The notes under the pieces were generated by a model. It saw nothing but the letters and a program-made list of their open reading frames with translations, was not told the DNA's origin and made no database searches. This document shows, in pieces, positions 1-8,641 of a stretch of 45,484 bases of DNA (position 1 is the stretch's first letter; every line of letters starts with the position of its first letter). This stretch comes from Myxococcales bacterium. Its GTDB lineage: Bacteria > Myxococcota_A > Polyangia > GCA-2747355. A program made the translations under genes and the position numbers. The stretch covers positions 1-45,484 of the forward strand of contig JAGQIK010000114.1 in assembly GCA_020431405.1 (NCBI GenBank), read 5' to 3'.

Positions 1-1
1 C

Positions 2-706
2 GAGTACACGCGGGTGCTCGACGCCATCGACGCCGAGAAGCTCGACGCCAACATCTCGGTCAAGCTCACCGCGTTCGGCCTCGATGTCGGCGAGGACTTC
101 TGCCTCGAGCAACTCTCGCGCGTGCTCGCCCACGCGCGCGCCCACGGCAACTTCGTGCGCATCGACATGGAAGACCACACGCGCACCGACGCCACGCTGC
201 GTATCTACCAGCAGGCGCGCCGCGAGTTCGACAACGTCGGCGTGGTGCTGCAGGCGATGCTCTTTCGCACCGAGGACGACATCGAGCTGCTCGAGGGCGA
301 CGGCTACAAGCGCAGCGGCGGCAACGCGCGCCTGTGCAAGGGCATCTACAAAGAGCCGGAAGAGATCGCGCACACGACCTTCGACGCGATCCGCGAGGCC
401 TTCGTCCGCTGCCTCGACAAGCTTTTCGCGCGCGGCTGCTACGTCGGCATCGCGACGCACGACGAGTACCTCATCGACGCCGCCTACCAGGCCATCGCGC
501 GCTACCAGCTCGCGCCCGAGCAGTACGAGTTTCAGATGTTGCTCGGCGTGACGCCCAAGCTGCGCGCCAGCGTCATCGAGCGAGGCCACCGCCTGCGCGT
601 CTACGTGCCCTACGGCGAAGACTGGTACGCCTACTCGCTGCGGCGCCTGCGCGAAAACCCCACCGTCGCGCGCCACGTCATGCGCGCCTTCTTCAAACGC
701 GGCTAA
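2..706 (+). CDS. Proline dehydrogenase, monofunctional, 5' end cut by window
   Basis: This is the C-terminal part of a flavin-dependent proline dehydrogenase, which oxidises L-proline to pyrroline-5-carboxylate. The frame is open to the window edge, so the N-terminus is missing; the GTG at 14 is an internal Val codon, not a supported start. Family landmarks are visible: SVKLTAFGLD near the start, DMEDHTRTDAT, RLCKGIYKEP, IATHDEYLI, QMLLGV, and the C-terminal VYVPYGEDWY followed by RRLRENP. The RRxxEN element is the substrate-carboxylate and FAD region of the family. The protein ends right after this element, so it is a stand-alone (PutB-type) enzyme, not the long bifunctional PutA fused to P5C dehydrogenase. 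No P5C dehydrogenase gene lies in the window. The identification is firm; only the missing start is uncertain. Confidence 0.93.
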   Translation, partial: EYTRVLDAIDAEKLDANISVKLTAFGLDVGEDFCLEQLSRVLAHARAHGNFVRIDMEDHTRTDATLRIYQQARREFDNVGVVLQAMLFRTEDDIELLEGDGYKRSGGNARLCKGIYKEPEEIAHTTFDAIREAFVRCLDKLFARGCYVGIATHDEYLIDAAYQAIARYQLAPEQYEFQMLLGVTPKLRASVIERGHRLRVYVPYGEDWYAYSLRRLRENPTVARHVMRAFFKRG

Positions 707-854
707 GGGTCACTCTCTGCTCCGTAAGCGCCTGGAATCAAAGGCGCTATGGCCCACAATGACATTTCCCGACGTCCGGATGTCGGAAATGGGAAATGTC
801 ATTGTGGCTTATTCGCGCTTTAATTTCGGTAGGTTGCGCGTCGGAGAGTGACCC
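707..854. repeat. Nested inverted-repeat element (MITE- or REP-like)
   Basis: The gap between the convergent stop codons is almost wholly palindromic. Outer arms are GGGTCACTCT (707-716) and AGAGTGACCC (845-854), perfect over 10 bp. A small stem AGCGCCT/AGGCGCT lies at 727-733 and 742-748. A perfect 17-bp inverted repeat lies at 754-770 and 791-807. Terminal inverted repeats beginning GGGTCA, with internal stems and no coding capacity, resemble non-autonomous elements moved in trans, for example by REP-associated Y1 transposases; that link is an inference. No transposase is present in the window and no clear target-site duplication was seen. Confidence 0.6.
754..807. terminator. Strong hairpin between convergent genes, possible bidirectional terminator
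   Basis: A 17-bp perfect stem (CCACAATGACATTTCCC with its complement) encloses a further short stem, CCGAC/GTCGG at 769-773 and 782-786. It sits between the stop codons of the proline dehydrogenase and the minus-strand VWA gene, so transcripts from both sides would fold it. There is no clear U-tract, so a terminator role is only inferred from position and stem strength. Confidence 0.35.
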
Positions 855-857
855 CGA

Positions 858-3194
858 TCAGGGGATGGGCGTCGAGACCTGGCCGGTGAAGCGCAGGTAC
901 GAGACGACGACGATCGAGCCCTGGCCGAAGGGCACGCTGATGAAGGCCAGCGTGTTGTTGGCGCGGCGATAGTCGAAGCCCTTCTCGCGGCTGCGCGGCT
1001 GCACCACGCCGTCGAGGCTGACCTTGATAGTCGAGCTGATCGGCACGTACTCGAGCGAGGCCGCCGAGGCAGCGCCGATGATGTCGTCGATGATGATCTG
1101 CAGCGTGGAGCCGAGGTCGGCCTGGCAGACGTCGCCAGTGGTGCCGTTGGTGGCGGCGGCGATCTCGATCATGCCGTGGCCGATCTGAGCGCCGCAGCTG
1201 TTGCCGCACACGCCGCCGATCATGTGCACCGTGGCCTTGGCGTCAGGGTCAACGCGGCCGAGGAAGTAGTTGACGTCCGGCGCGACGAAGTTGTTGACCT
1301 GCGCCTGCTGGATCGTGCTCAGCGAGCAGGTGCTCGACGGCGCGAAGCCCGAGCTCTGCAGCGGCAGCGAGATCTCGTCGGTCACGTAGATGACCACCAG
1401 CTTGGCGTCGGTGCGGATCTTGGCGGGGTCGTTGGCCGCGCGCGGCAGGTGCTTCTTGACCGCCTCGACGGCGTTGAGCTGCGTCCACTCGGTTCCGCCC
1501 TCGTAGCCGGGCGGGTTGCGGATGCAGCTCTCGAAGATCGCCTGCTCGGTGGGCAAGAGGAAGCGGTCGGTGCCGCCGTCGTCGGTGCTGCTGGTCGAGA
1601 TCTTCGAGCAGAACTTACCGACGGCGTAGGCGTAGCTGCTCGTCGGGTAGATCACGTTGGTGACGCCCATGCGGAAGTCGAGCCCGGCGTTGAGGGCGCG
1701 GTTGAACAGCTCGTTGGCGTTGTTGACCACCGAGGCGCGGTTGTCGCTCATCGATCCCGACTCGTCGACGACCCAGATGATGTCGGCCTTGCTGTCGCGC
1801 GACAGGGTGTAGGCGTCGCACTCGCCGACGGTGCCGTCGTTGGCGCGCGCCAGCGGCGTGCCGTTGGAGAGGTCGTCGACGGTGATGCCGGTCTTCTTGG
1901 TGTCGTCTTTGTAGAGCGCGTCATCGGCGAGCGCGCCGAGGATCAGCAGCTGCTGGTCGTTGGGCCGCAGCAGCACCTGCAGGCGCAGCACGAAGTTGGT
2001 CGCGGTCTTGCCGAAGGCCGCCGGCAGGCCGGTGAGGTCGCTCTTGGGCTTGTTGAGCACCAGCGCGATGAAGTCATTGCGCAGGTCGTTGGGGTCGACG
2101 GCCTGCGCCGTGACGACGGCGAGCTCGACCGAGAAGACGGTGTCGAAGCCGTCGTGGCTCTTGCTCACGGTACCCGTCGAGCGCGTCGTGATCGTGCCGA
2201 GGCTCTGCACCGCCGAGATGACGCTGTTCAGCTCGGTGGCCACGACCTTGCCCTGAGTCGAGATCGAAACCACGCCACCCGCGACGTCGTTGGCGCGGTC
2301 GTCGATGATGGCGGCCGCCTCTTTGCCTTGCGCGTTGGCGATGGTCAGCTGCGTGTAGGTTTGCGCCGGCAGCAGCACGATCTGCGTGTCAGACGCCGTG
2401 TCCTTGTGCAGCGTGACCTTGGTCAGGCCGGTGGCCGTGCAGATGAAGTTGCCCACGCTGGGGTCGGGCTTGCCCGGGAAGGTCTCTTTCTTCTTCGGGT
2501 CGGTCTCGCCGTTGGAGCACAGAACTTCGACCGCCGGCATGCAGGTGCCGCCCGCGCCGCCCATACAGGTCTGGCCGGCGCCGCAGCCGTCGGCCGGCAC
2601 GTCCTTGCAGCCGGCGATCTTCTCGCCGCACGTCACGCGGCAGCAGCCCACGCGGCCGTCGCCGTTACGGTCCTCGTCCTTGTCGGGGATGCTGTCGTTG
2701 TCCGAGTCGACGTCGAGGAAGTCGGGGATGCCGTCACCGTCGGTGTCCACCGGGTCGGTGCTGGTGTTGGTGTCGCCAGCCTCGACGATGTCGGGGATGC
2801 CGTCGCCGTCGGAGTCATCGTCGAGCGTGTTGGGCACGCCGTCGTTGTCCGAGTCTTTGCCGCAGCCCTCGTGCTTGTTGAGGATGTTGTCGTTGTCGTC
2901 GTCTTTTTCGGGATCGCAGATGTAGGCGTCCGCGCCGCCCTCGTTCTTGGGCCCATCGAGGAAGCCGCCGTCGCCGCCGACGCCGCCCTCGGTGACCTGC
3001 TGACACTGCGCCAGCAGCTTGCACTCGGGGTCGTCGCAGTCGATGAGCCCATCGCCGTCGTTGTCGACGCCGTCAGTGCACGTCTTCTGAGTGTCCTCGA
3101 TGCCCGAGCTGGCGCTGTCACAGCCGCCGAACGCGACGAGCAGCGAAGCGAGCCCCAATACAGCCAACAGCAGCCCGATCCGTCTCTTCCGCAT
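858..3194 (-). CDS. VWA-domain lipoprotein with calcium-binding-type Asp repeats
   Basis: Predicted secreted lipoprotein of 778 residues. The start at 3194 puts a typical lipoprotein signal first ([10 protein letters not shown]..., ending LVAFGGC, Cys25) with a GAGGA ribosome site 7 bp upstream. A longer in-frame ATG at 3248 also has a GGGAG but would bury the signal peptide behind 18 polar residues. After the lipid Cys comes [15 protein letters not shown], then several thrombospondin type 3-like units such as [19 protein letters not shown]. These Asp-rich units bind calcium in the family. A von Willebrand A domain starts near residue 470 with a MIDAS motif DESGSMS; FIYVTDE-like strands ([10 protein letters not shown]) follow. 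Proteins of this layout sit on myxobacterial surfaces; the ligand is unknown. It lies 66 bp downstream of the Cys-rich lipoprotein gene on the same strand and may share its transcript. Confidence 0.85.
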   Translation of the reverse strand: MRKRRIGLLLAVLGLASLLVAFGGCDSASSGIEDTQKTCTDGVDNDGDGLIDCDDPECKLLAQCQQVTEGGVGGDGGFLDGPKNEGGADAYICDPEKDDDNDNILNKHEGCGKDSDNDGVPNTLDDDSDGDGIPDIVEAGDTNTSTDPVDTDGDGIPDFLDVDSDNDSIPDKDEDRNGDGRVGCCRVTCGEKIAGCKDVPADGCGAGQTCMGGAGGTCMPAVEVLCSNGETDPKKKETFPGKPDPSVGNFICTATGLTKVTLHKDTASDTQIVLLPAQTYTQLTIANAQGKEAAAIIDDRANDVAGGVVSISTQGKVVATELNSVISAVQSLGTITTRSTGTVSKSHDGFDTVFSVELAVVTAQAVDPNDLRNDFIALVLNKPKSDLTGLPAAFGKTATNFVLRLQVLLRPNDQQLLILGALADDALYKDDTKKTGITVDDLSNGTPLARANDGTVGECDAYTLSRDSKADIIWVVDESGSMSDNRASVVNNANELFNRALNAGLDFRMGVTNVIYPTSSYAYAVGKFCSKISTSSTDDGGTDRFLLPTEQAIFESCIRNPPGYEGGTEWTQLNAVEAVKKHLPRAANDPAKIRTDAKLVVIYVTDEISLPLQSSGFAPSSTCSLSTIQQAQVNNFVAPDVNYFLGRVDPDAKATVHMIGGVCGNSCGAQIGHGMIEIAAATNGTTGDVCQADLGSTLQIIIDDIIGAASAASLEYVPISSTIKVSLDGVVQPRSREKGFDYRRANNTLAFISVPFGQGSIVVVSYLRFTGQVSTPIP

Positions 3195-3260
3195 TACCGT
3201 TCCTCTATTGCTCACGAAGTTTCGGTTGTTCTGTACGTTGCGTTTCATCGAAGTGGCTCC

Positions 3261-6104
3261 CTAGGGGCTCACGCGGACGCAGCCGACGGCGAACAACGTG
3301 GCGCACGACACCGGCGATTCCGTGTTGAAGAGTTGGTAGGAGTCCCACTCGCTGTGACGGCCCGTCGACGTGCTCGTCGCGTCCGTCCAGTCGCTGCAGT
3401 TGTTCGCGCCGTCTGTCGCGCCCGTGCTGAGGGCGCCGTTCCAGCCGTCGGCGTCGTTCCAGTCGGGCGTGGCCTGACCTTCGTTGACGACGCGGTTGTC
3501 GAAGCTCGGCATGTAGCCGGCGGCTGACGGCCACGCACACGACGAGCCGCCGCAGAACACCGCCGACCAGCTGGCCCACAGCTGACTGCCGTGCAGGTTG
3601 ACCACGGGGTAGGCCGCCGACGCGCCGCTGACCAGCTGCGTCAGGTCGCGCGTGGTGGCGCCGAGGAACGCGCGCCAGGTGCCGCTGTAGCCCGCGGCGT
3701 CGGCCTGCGCCTGGCACTTGGCGTCGGCGCCGCTCACGCCGCCGAGGTTGCCCTGGTAGCCGTGGTTGAGCGCGGCGAAGAGCGTCTTGTTGCAGCCCGC
3801 CACTTGCGTCCAGCTGTTGTTCGACGTCGCCGGCGTGCAGGTGTAGCAGCCGGTCGGGTCGTTGGTGCCCGCGGCCAGACAGCGTGCGCCGATAGCGCAG
3901 TTGGTGCTGATGGTCGTCGTCCAGCGCGTCTGGCTGACCGTCGGGTTGCAGGTCGTCGTGGCCGCGCACGTGGTATCCGGGTGCGCCGCGCCCGAGGCGT
4001 AGCACGCCGCTTGTGCCGAGCCGAAGTCGGCGCCGCCGAGGTAGCAGGCGTTGGTGGCGATGCTCCACTCGGTGGCCGAGCGCGTCGGGTCGCAGACCAG
4101 ACAGCTCTTGGTCGTGGTGTTCATCGTCGCGCCTGCGGCGTAGCAGACGCCTTCGATCAGGCACACGTTGGTGGCCGCGCTCCAGTTGTACTTGTCGGTC
4201 GCCGAGGTGCAGACCTGGCACTGATTGGATGGGTTGATCGCAGCCTCGGCGCGGCAGGTCGAGCCGATCAGACACTCGCTGCCTGCGACGGTCCAGCTGG
4301 TCTTGGACACCGACGCGTTGCAGGTGGTCGTGGTGCAGGTCGAGCTCGGGTGCGCCGTCGTGTCGGCGTAGCAGGTCGAGCCGATCAGACACTCGCTGCC
4401 CTTGACCGTCCAGGCCGTGGCCGATGTCGCCGGGTCGCACTCGACCGTGGTGCAGCTCGTGCTCGGGTGCTTGGTGCCGCCGGTGTAGCACTGGCCGCTG
4501 ATCTGGCAGGTGTTGGCCACCGGCGAGAGCATCGTCTGCGAGGTCGCCGGGGCGCACTCTTCGCAGCCGTTGGTGCTCTTGGCGCCGGTGTTGTAGCAAG
4601 TCGTGCCTACCAGGCACTTGCCGGCGTCCGGCGTCCAGGCCGACGTGCTCTTGGTCGGGTCGCACGACGCGCAGCCGCCGGTGATCTTCTCGCCGGTGAG
4701 GTAGCAGTTGCTGCCGATCTGGCAGTCGGTTGTCAGCGGCGAGTAGGCCGTGGTGCTCGTCGCCGGGTCGCAGATCTGACAGCCGTTGGGGCTGCGCGTG
4801 TCTTTGGCGACGCAGGTGCTGCCGATCTTGCAGCGGTCGGTGTACGGCGTCCACGCGGTGGTCGACGTCGCAGGGTCGCAGTAGGAGCAGCCCGTGGGCT
4901 CGACGGTGCCGGCAGGGAAGCAGAGCGTCGAGGTCGTGGTGATCGCGATCGCGCAGACGTTGCTCGCCGTCGAGAGCGCCGTCTTGCTCTGCGACGGGTC
5001 GCACGTCTCGCAGCCGTCGGCGCCCGCGTCGCCAGGCTTGTAGCAGACGCCGTTGACCAGACAGACGTTGCCCTTGACCGTCCACGCCGTGGCGCTGGCG
5101 GTGCTGTCACACTCGCCGCAGCCCGACGCGTCTTTGTCGCCGTTCTTGTAGCACTTGCTGTCGATGGTGCAGTCGACAGTGGTCAGCGGCGTCCACGCGG
5201 TCGTGCTCGTCGCCGTGTCGCACTGGTTGCAGCCGCTGGCGTCGCGATCACCCTGCGCGTAGCACGTGCCGCTGATGTTGCAGCCGCCGGTCACCGGCGT
5301 CCACGCGGTGGTCGACGTGTTGGGGTCGCACTGGTTGCAGCCGGTAGTGTCCTTCTCGCCGGCCTTGTAACAGATGCCGCTGATCGTGCAGCCGCCGGTG
5401 ATCGGCGTCCACGCCGACTGGCTCGCCGTGGGGTCGCACTCGTTGCAGCCGTTGGTGTCCTTGTCGCCCTTGAAGTAGCAGGCCGTGCCGATCTTGCAGG
5501 CGTCGGTCTTGAGGTTGTTGGTGCAGCCGCCGTTGCCGTCGCAAACATCTTCGGTGCACTCGTCGGCGTCGGAGCAGGTGTAGAACTCGCCCTTGCAGAC
5601 GCCGCCCGCGCAGGTGTCGTTCTTGGTGCACGGGTTGCCGTCGTCGCAGCTGCCCGTGTCTTGCACGGTCCAGTTGTTGGGCGCCTTGGCCGCGTCACAC
5701 GCGAGACAGCCCACCGACGGATGCGCCGCCTTGTCGTCGTAGCACTTGCCGTCGATGGCGCACTTGCCGGCCTTGGGCGTGAACTTGCACTGGCCGCCGG
5801 GCAGGCACTCGTCGTCGGTGCAGTCGAGCCCGTCGTCACAGGTGCACTGCCCCTGGTCGACGGTGGTGTCGGGCGTCGGCCCCGTGTCGGTCTTGGCCTG
5901 GCAGAACGACCACGCCTTGCACTCGCTGTCGTCGCAGTCGATGTCGCCATCGCCGTCGTTGTCTTTGCCATCCTGGCAGTTGGCGGCGTTGTCTTCTCGG
6001 TTGGCGTTGTTGCCGCTGCTGTCGCCGCACGCGGGCACGATGGCGATGAGTAGCAGCATCAGCGAGGCGTGAACGAAGCCCCGCGAGCAGGTCTTTCGAC
6101 GCAT
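3261..6104 (-). CDS. Large Cys-rich tandem-repeat lipoprotein with endostatin-like C-terminal domain
   Basis: A 947-residue predicted lipoprotein: the signal sequence ends IAIVPAC, lipid Cys26. Near the N-terminus is the same DGKDNDGDGDIDCDD unit as in the next gene. Most of the protein is about 16 tandem repeats of 34-40 residues with the pattern C-x5-C-x(about 10)-C-x2-C, typified by CKIGSTCVAK...GCQICDPATSTTAYSP, so some 70 cysteines and probably many disulfides. A denser Cys block (GSCDDGNPCTKNDTC...) interrupts the first repeats. The last 170 residues (from CNKTLFAALN, with YQGNLGGVSGADAKC and LHGSQLWASW) look like the DUF1554/endostatin-like C-type-lectin fold found at the end of other bacterial surface proteins. 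The start is ATG with AAGGA 10 bp upstream. Likely a surface stalk with an adhesive tip; the function is inferred. Confidence 0.82.
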   Translation of the reverse strand: MRRKTCSRGFVHASLMLLLIAIVPACGDSSGNNANREDNAANCQDGKDNDGDGDIDCDDSECKAWSFCQAKTDTGPTPDTTVDQGQCTCDDGLDCTDDECLPGGQCKFTPKAGKCAIDGKCYDDKAAHPSVGCLACDAAKAPNNWTVQDTGSCDDGNPCTKNDTCAGGVCKGEFYTCSDADECTEDVCDGNGGCTNNLKTDACKIGTACYFKGDKDTNGCNECDPTASQSAWTPITGGCTISGICYKAGEKDTTGCNQCDPNTSTTAWTPVTGGCNISGTCYAQGDRDASGCNQCDTATSTTAWTPLTTVDCTIDSKCYKNGDKDASGCGECDSTASATAWTVKGNVCLVNGVCYKPGDAGADGCETCDPSQSKTALSTASNVCAIAITTTSTLCFPAGTVEPTGCSYCDPATSTTAWTPYTDRCKIGSTCVAKDTRSPNGCQICDPATSTTAYSPLTTDCQIGSNCYLTGEKITGGCASCDPTKSTSAWTPDAGKCLVGTTCYNTGAKSTNGCEECAPATSQTMLSPVANTCQISGQCYTGGTKHPSTSCTTVECDPATSATAWTVKGSECLIGSTCYADTTAHPSSTCTTTTCNASVSKTSWTVAGSECLIGSTCRAEAAINPSNQCQVCTSATDKYNWSAATNVCLIEGVCYAAGATMNTTTKSCLVCDPTRSATEWSIATNACYLGGADFGSAQAACYASGAAHPDTTCAATTTCNPTVSQTRWTTTISTNCAIGARCLAAGTNDPTGCYTCTPATSNNSWTQVAGCNKTLFAALNHGYQGNLGGVSGADAKCQAQADAAGYSGTWRAFLGATTRDLTQLVSGASAAYPVVNLHGSQLWASWSAVFCGGSSCAWPSAAGYMPSFDNRVVNEGQATPDWNDADGWNGALSTGATDGANNCSDWTDATSTSTGRHSEWDSYQLFNTESPVSCATLFAVGCVRVSP

Positions 6105-6172
6105 CCGTAAATCGTCCTTATTTAGTCAGCTCGACGCCACTCGCACGCCCCCACGCGCGCGCGCGACGACCA

Positions 6173-6199
6173 AAGTACCGATCCCTCAGGAAGGTACTT
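6173..6199. promoter_or_regulatory. Short inverted repeat upstream of Cys-rich lipoprotein gene
   Basis: AAGTACC (6173-6179) and GGTACTT (6193-6199) form a perfect 7-bp inverted repeat with a 13-bp spacer. It lies in the 177-bp gap after the barrel-protein gene and about 70 bp before the start of the 6104 gene, on the minus strand. It could be an operator or a weak terminator. The rest of this gap, including a CG-alternating run near 6155-6165, shows nothing else recognisable. Confidence 0.25.
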
Positions 6200-6281
6200 A
6201 CGCTAACACAATTCAGACGGTGTAGATGTGATGCAACGAACGCGAAGGAGGGCGCGAGGCAGGCCGGAGCAGATGTAGGTC

Positions 6282-6908
6282 TTAGTAGCGGTCGGCGCGG
6301 TACTTGACGGCGTAGCCCATGATGCCGATCTCGGCGAAGAAGCCGCCACCGGCCTTGGTGTTGGTGCCGCCATGCACGAGCGAGAAGAACGGCCGCGCCG
6401 CGACGAACATCGAGAAGTTGCGGCGGTTGCCGAAGTTGATCTCGAAGCCGATGCGCACCGGGATGTGGAAGGCGTAGCCGCTGCGGTCCTCGAGGCGCGC
6501 GCCGGCGTTCTCGTTGCCGTCGGACCACTGCGCGTAGCTGAAGCCGATGCCGGGTGCGACGAAGAGCTCGAAGCTGCTGGGCGCGCTGGGGTGGAAGTTG
6601 ATGTAGGCCTCGCCGGTGACGAAGAAGTAGTCCTGCAGCGCGTTGGAGGCGGCGATGTTGACCACCGGCACGCTGAAGTCGAGCGACAAGGTGTCCGAGA
6701 GGAAGAACTTGAGCTCGATGGTAGGCAGCAGCAAATAGCCGCGGTTGTTCTTGACGTCCGGGAAGTTGTACTCGAGCCGCGTGAAGCCGCCGCCGAGCGA
6801 CGTGCCGCCACCGAAGCTGCGATGGCCAACCGCGTACTGGGCGTTGGCGTGTCCGGCGATAGCGAGCAGCAAGGCAAGGCTGCTGGTGACGACGAGGATC
6901 CTCTTCAT
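6282..6908 (-). CDS. Small outer-membrane beta-barrel protein
   Basis: A 208-residue secreted protein. The start at 6908 has a GGGAG site 7 bp upstream and opens a clean signal peptide (MKRILVVTSSLALLLAIAGHANA, cleavage before Gln24); open sequence further upstream in frame looks untranslated. The mature part alternates polar and hydrophobic residues in strand-length units, for example YLLLPTIELKFFLSDTLSLDFSVP and ELFVAPGIGFSYAQW, and ends in an aromatic residue (...KYRADRY), as expected of a barrel inserted in the outer membrane. It resembles generic OmpA/OmpW-size porin-like proteins but no specific family is recognised. It is transcribed divergently from the lipoprotein gene at 7115. Confidence 0.7.
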   Translation of the reverse strand: MKRILVVTSSLALLLAIAGHANAQYAVGHRSFGGGTSLGGGFTRLEYNFPDVKNNRGYLLLPTIELKFFLSDTLSLDFSVPVVNIAASNALQDYFFVTGEAYINFHPSAPSSFELFVAPGIGFSYAQWSDGNENAGARLEDRSGYAFHIPVRIGFEINFGNRRNFSMFVAARPFFSLVHGGTNTKAGGGFFAEIGIMGYAVKYRADRY

Positions 6909-7114
6909 CGCGGTGCTCTCCCTTCGGCGAAGACGTGCGTGTGCAATTCTCGGACGGATCGGCGATGGGTCATACTCATCGCGCCAGCCAATCTTTTCGC
7001 TCGTGTGCGCTAGATCACGCGAAAAGGTTGCCTGGCCTCGGTCCATTACATCTCCGATGCAGGTCAGCGTCGACCGTAGCACGAGGTGTCGCTGCTGTGG
7101 TAAAGCCGCCGCCT

Positions 7115-8641
7115 ATGCGCGGCGCGCCCAAGCAGCTCTCGCTTTGTGCCTATGTGCTCGTTATCGCGGGTACAATCGGCTGCAGCGACACCCGCGCGGG
7201 GGCCGGCTCGGCAAGCGCTGCCGCGCGCGCGAGGCGATCGCGTGCCCCCGCCGCAGCGGCCGAGTCGGCGCCGTGGATCCTCGAGAAGGTGCGGCGCGGC
7301 CTGCGCCCCGACCCCAAGTGGGCCGCGCGACCGCGCATCAAGGCCGACGATCGCAGCGGCCTGCGGGCGCTGCCCGACGGCAAGCTCGAAGAGTGGGCCG
7401 ACGCCAAGTGGATCGCGCCGACCACGGGCGGTGACGCCGCCTCGGCGAAGCTCGCCTTCGCGTCCTACCCGGGCGGGCTCAGCCTGGCGATCGTCGTGCG
7501 CGACGCGCATCACCACGCCGCAGCCGCCGCCAGCGCGCTCGACAAGAGCGACCACGTCAAGCTCGAGCTGTGGCCGCTGGCGAGCGGACCGCGCCTCAAG
7601 CCCGAAGACGCCACGGCCAAGGCCGCGCTCGGCGTGACGCTGCGCCTCGGCACGCGCAACCAGTTGATCGCCTTCGATCGGCCGCGCGAGGCGTGGCGCG
7701 AAAAGGCCGCCAGCGCCACCGGCGTGCCGCAGCCAGGCGGCGGCGGCTATCAGATCGAGGCGCGCCTGCCGCTCAAGACGCTGACGCCGCTGCGCGGCGC
7801 GACCGTCGCCAAGCTGCGCTATCGCGTGACGGTCTTCGACGCCGACAAGAAGGGCGGCGCCGCCGTCGCGCGCCAACGCTTCGAGGGCGTGGCCGAGCTG
7901 AAGGTGCCCATGCACGTGCCCGAGGCCGTACAGAAGCGCCCCTCGGCGCGTGTCTGCATGGCCAGCGAAGCGTCGGCGCTGTGGGGCTTTCGCAACGCGT
8001 GGCGCTGCGTGGTGCCCCACGGTCGCCGCGACGTGGGCGCCGACGATCGGCAGGCGCCCAGCATCGCCTTCGCCTGGGGGCGCTATCCCAAGCCGCCGCG
8101 CCTGCAGTGGCTGCGCGAGAAGCTGATCTTCATCAACATGCTCGGCCTCGGCCACGGACACGCCGCGCTGCTCTCCAAGGACGAGAAGATCCTCTCGCTG
8201 CTGCGCCTCGGCATCGTCGGCAACGAGGACCCGGGCAACGCGCGCGCTCACGAGTCGGGGGCCGAGCCGATCAAGCTGCCCGACGGCACGTGGGCCGTGG
8301 TTGTCGTGCACGCCGAGCCGGCCAAGACCGGTCCGATGGGCGCGCGCTGCGCCGCCGGTCATCGCGTCTACACCTCGATCATCGCCGCGCGCGGCGCGCC
8401 CGAGTCCACGCCGCACAAGCCGGCGCCCGAGCCGGCGACGCCACCGCAGCTCGAAGAGGTCTTTCGCGTGCTGCTCGAGGACTGCAGCGGCCGTCGCGCC
8501 TTCGACTTCGATCTGAGCAAAGACCGCCGCGTGGTGCGGGTGCGCAACTCGCTCTTCCCGGCGCGCGACGTCTCCACCTTTGTTTACCGCGACGGCTTCT
8601 ACCGTCGACTGCGCGGGGAGCTGGCTCAGCGTGCCCGATAA
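7115..8641 (+). CDS. Lipoprotein with CBM9/DOMON-like sugar-binding region
   Basis: A 508-residue predicted lipoprotein. The start at 7115 places a signal sequence ending VIAGTIGC (Cys23); the ribosome site is weak and an in-frame GTG at 7097 is possible. An Ala/Arg-rich linker is followed by a region around residues 75-270 with LPDGKLEEWADAKW, LAFASYPGGLSLAIVVRD and YQIEARLPLKTL. This strand pattern is typical of family 9 carbohydrate-binding or DOMON-like domains, which often carry the phrase 'dG.l.eW..a'. The C-terminal half, with LIFINMLGLGHGHAAL, is not recognised. It overlaps the prmC start by 11 bp, so the two are probably co-transcribed. The ligand is unknown; the lipoprotein call is safer than the domain call. 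Confidence 0.65.
   Translation: MRGAPKQLSLCAYVLVIAGTIGCSDTRAGAGSASAAARARRSRAPAAAAESAPWILEKVRRGLRPDPKWAARPRIKADDRSGLRALPDGKLEEWADAKWIAPTTGGDAASAKLAFASYPGGLSLAIVVRDAHHHAAAAASALDKSDHVKLELWPLASGPRLKPEDATAKAALGVTLRLGTRNQLIAFDRPREAWREKAASATGVPQPGGGGYQIEARLPLKTLTPLRGATVAKLRYRVTVFDADKKGGAAVARQRFEGVAELKVPMHVPEAVQKRPSARVCMASEASALWGFRNAWRCVVPHGRRDVGADDRQAPSIAFAWGRYPKPPRLQWLREKLIFINMLGLGHGHAALLSKDEKILSLLRLGIVGNEDPGNARAHESGAEPIKLPDGTWAVVVVHAEPAKTGPMGARCAAGHRVYTSIIAARGAPESTPHKPAPEPATPPQLEEVFRVLLEDCSGRRAFDFDLSKDRRVVRVRNSLFPARDVSTFVYRDGFYRRLRGELAQRAR

Noticed and set aside
2-706. Part of a bifunctional PutA
   Set aside because: The frame ends just after the proline dehydrogenase C-terminal motif; no P5C dehydrogenase domain follows.
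3591-6053. Plus-strand open frame of 820 codons opposite the Cys-rich lipoprotein
   Set aside because: Low-complexity Arg/Ala/Val translation; the minus frame has a lipoprotein signal and regular Cys repeats.
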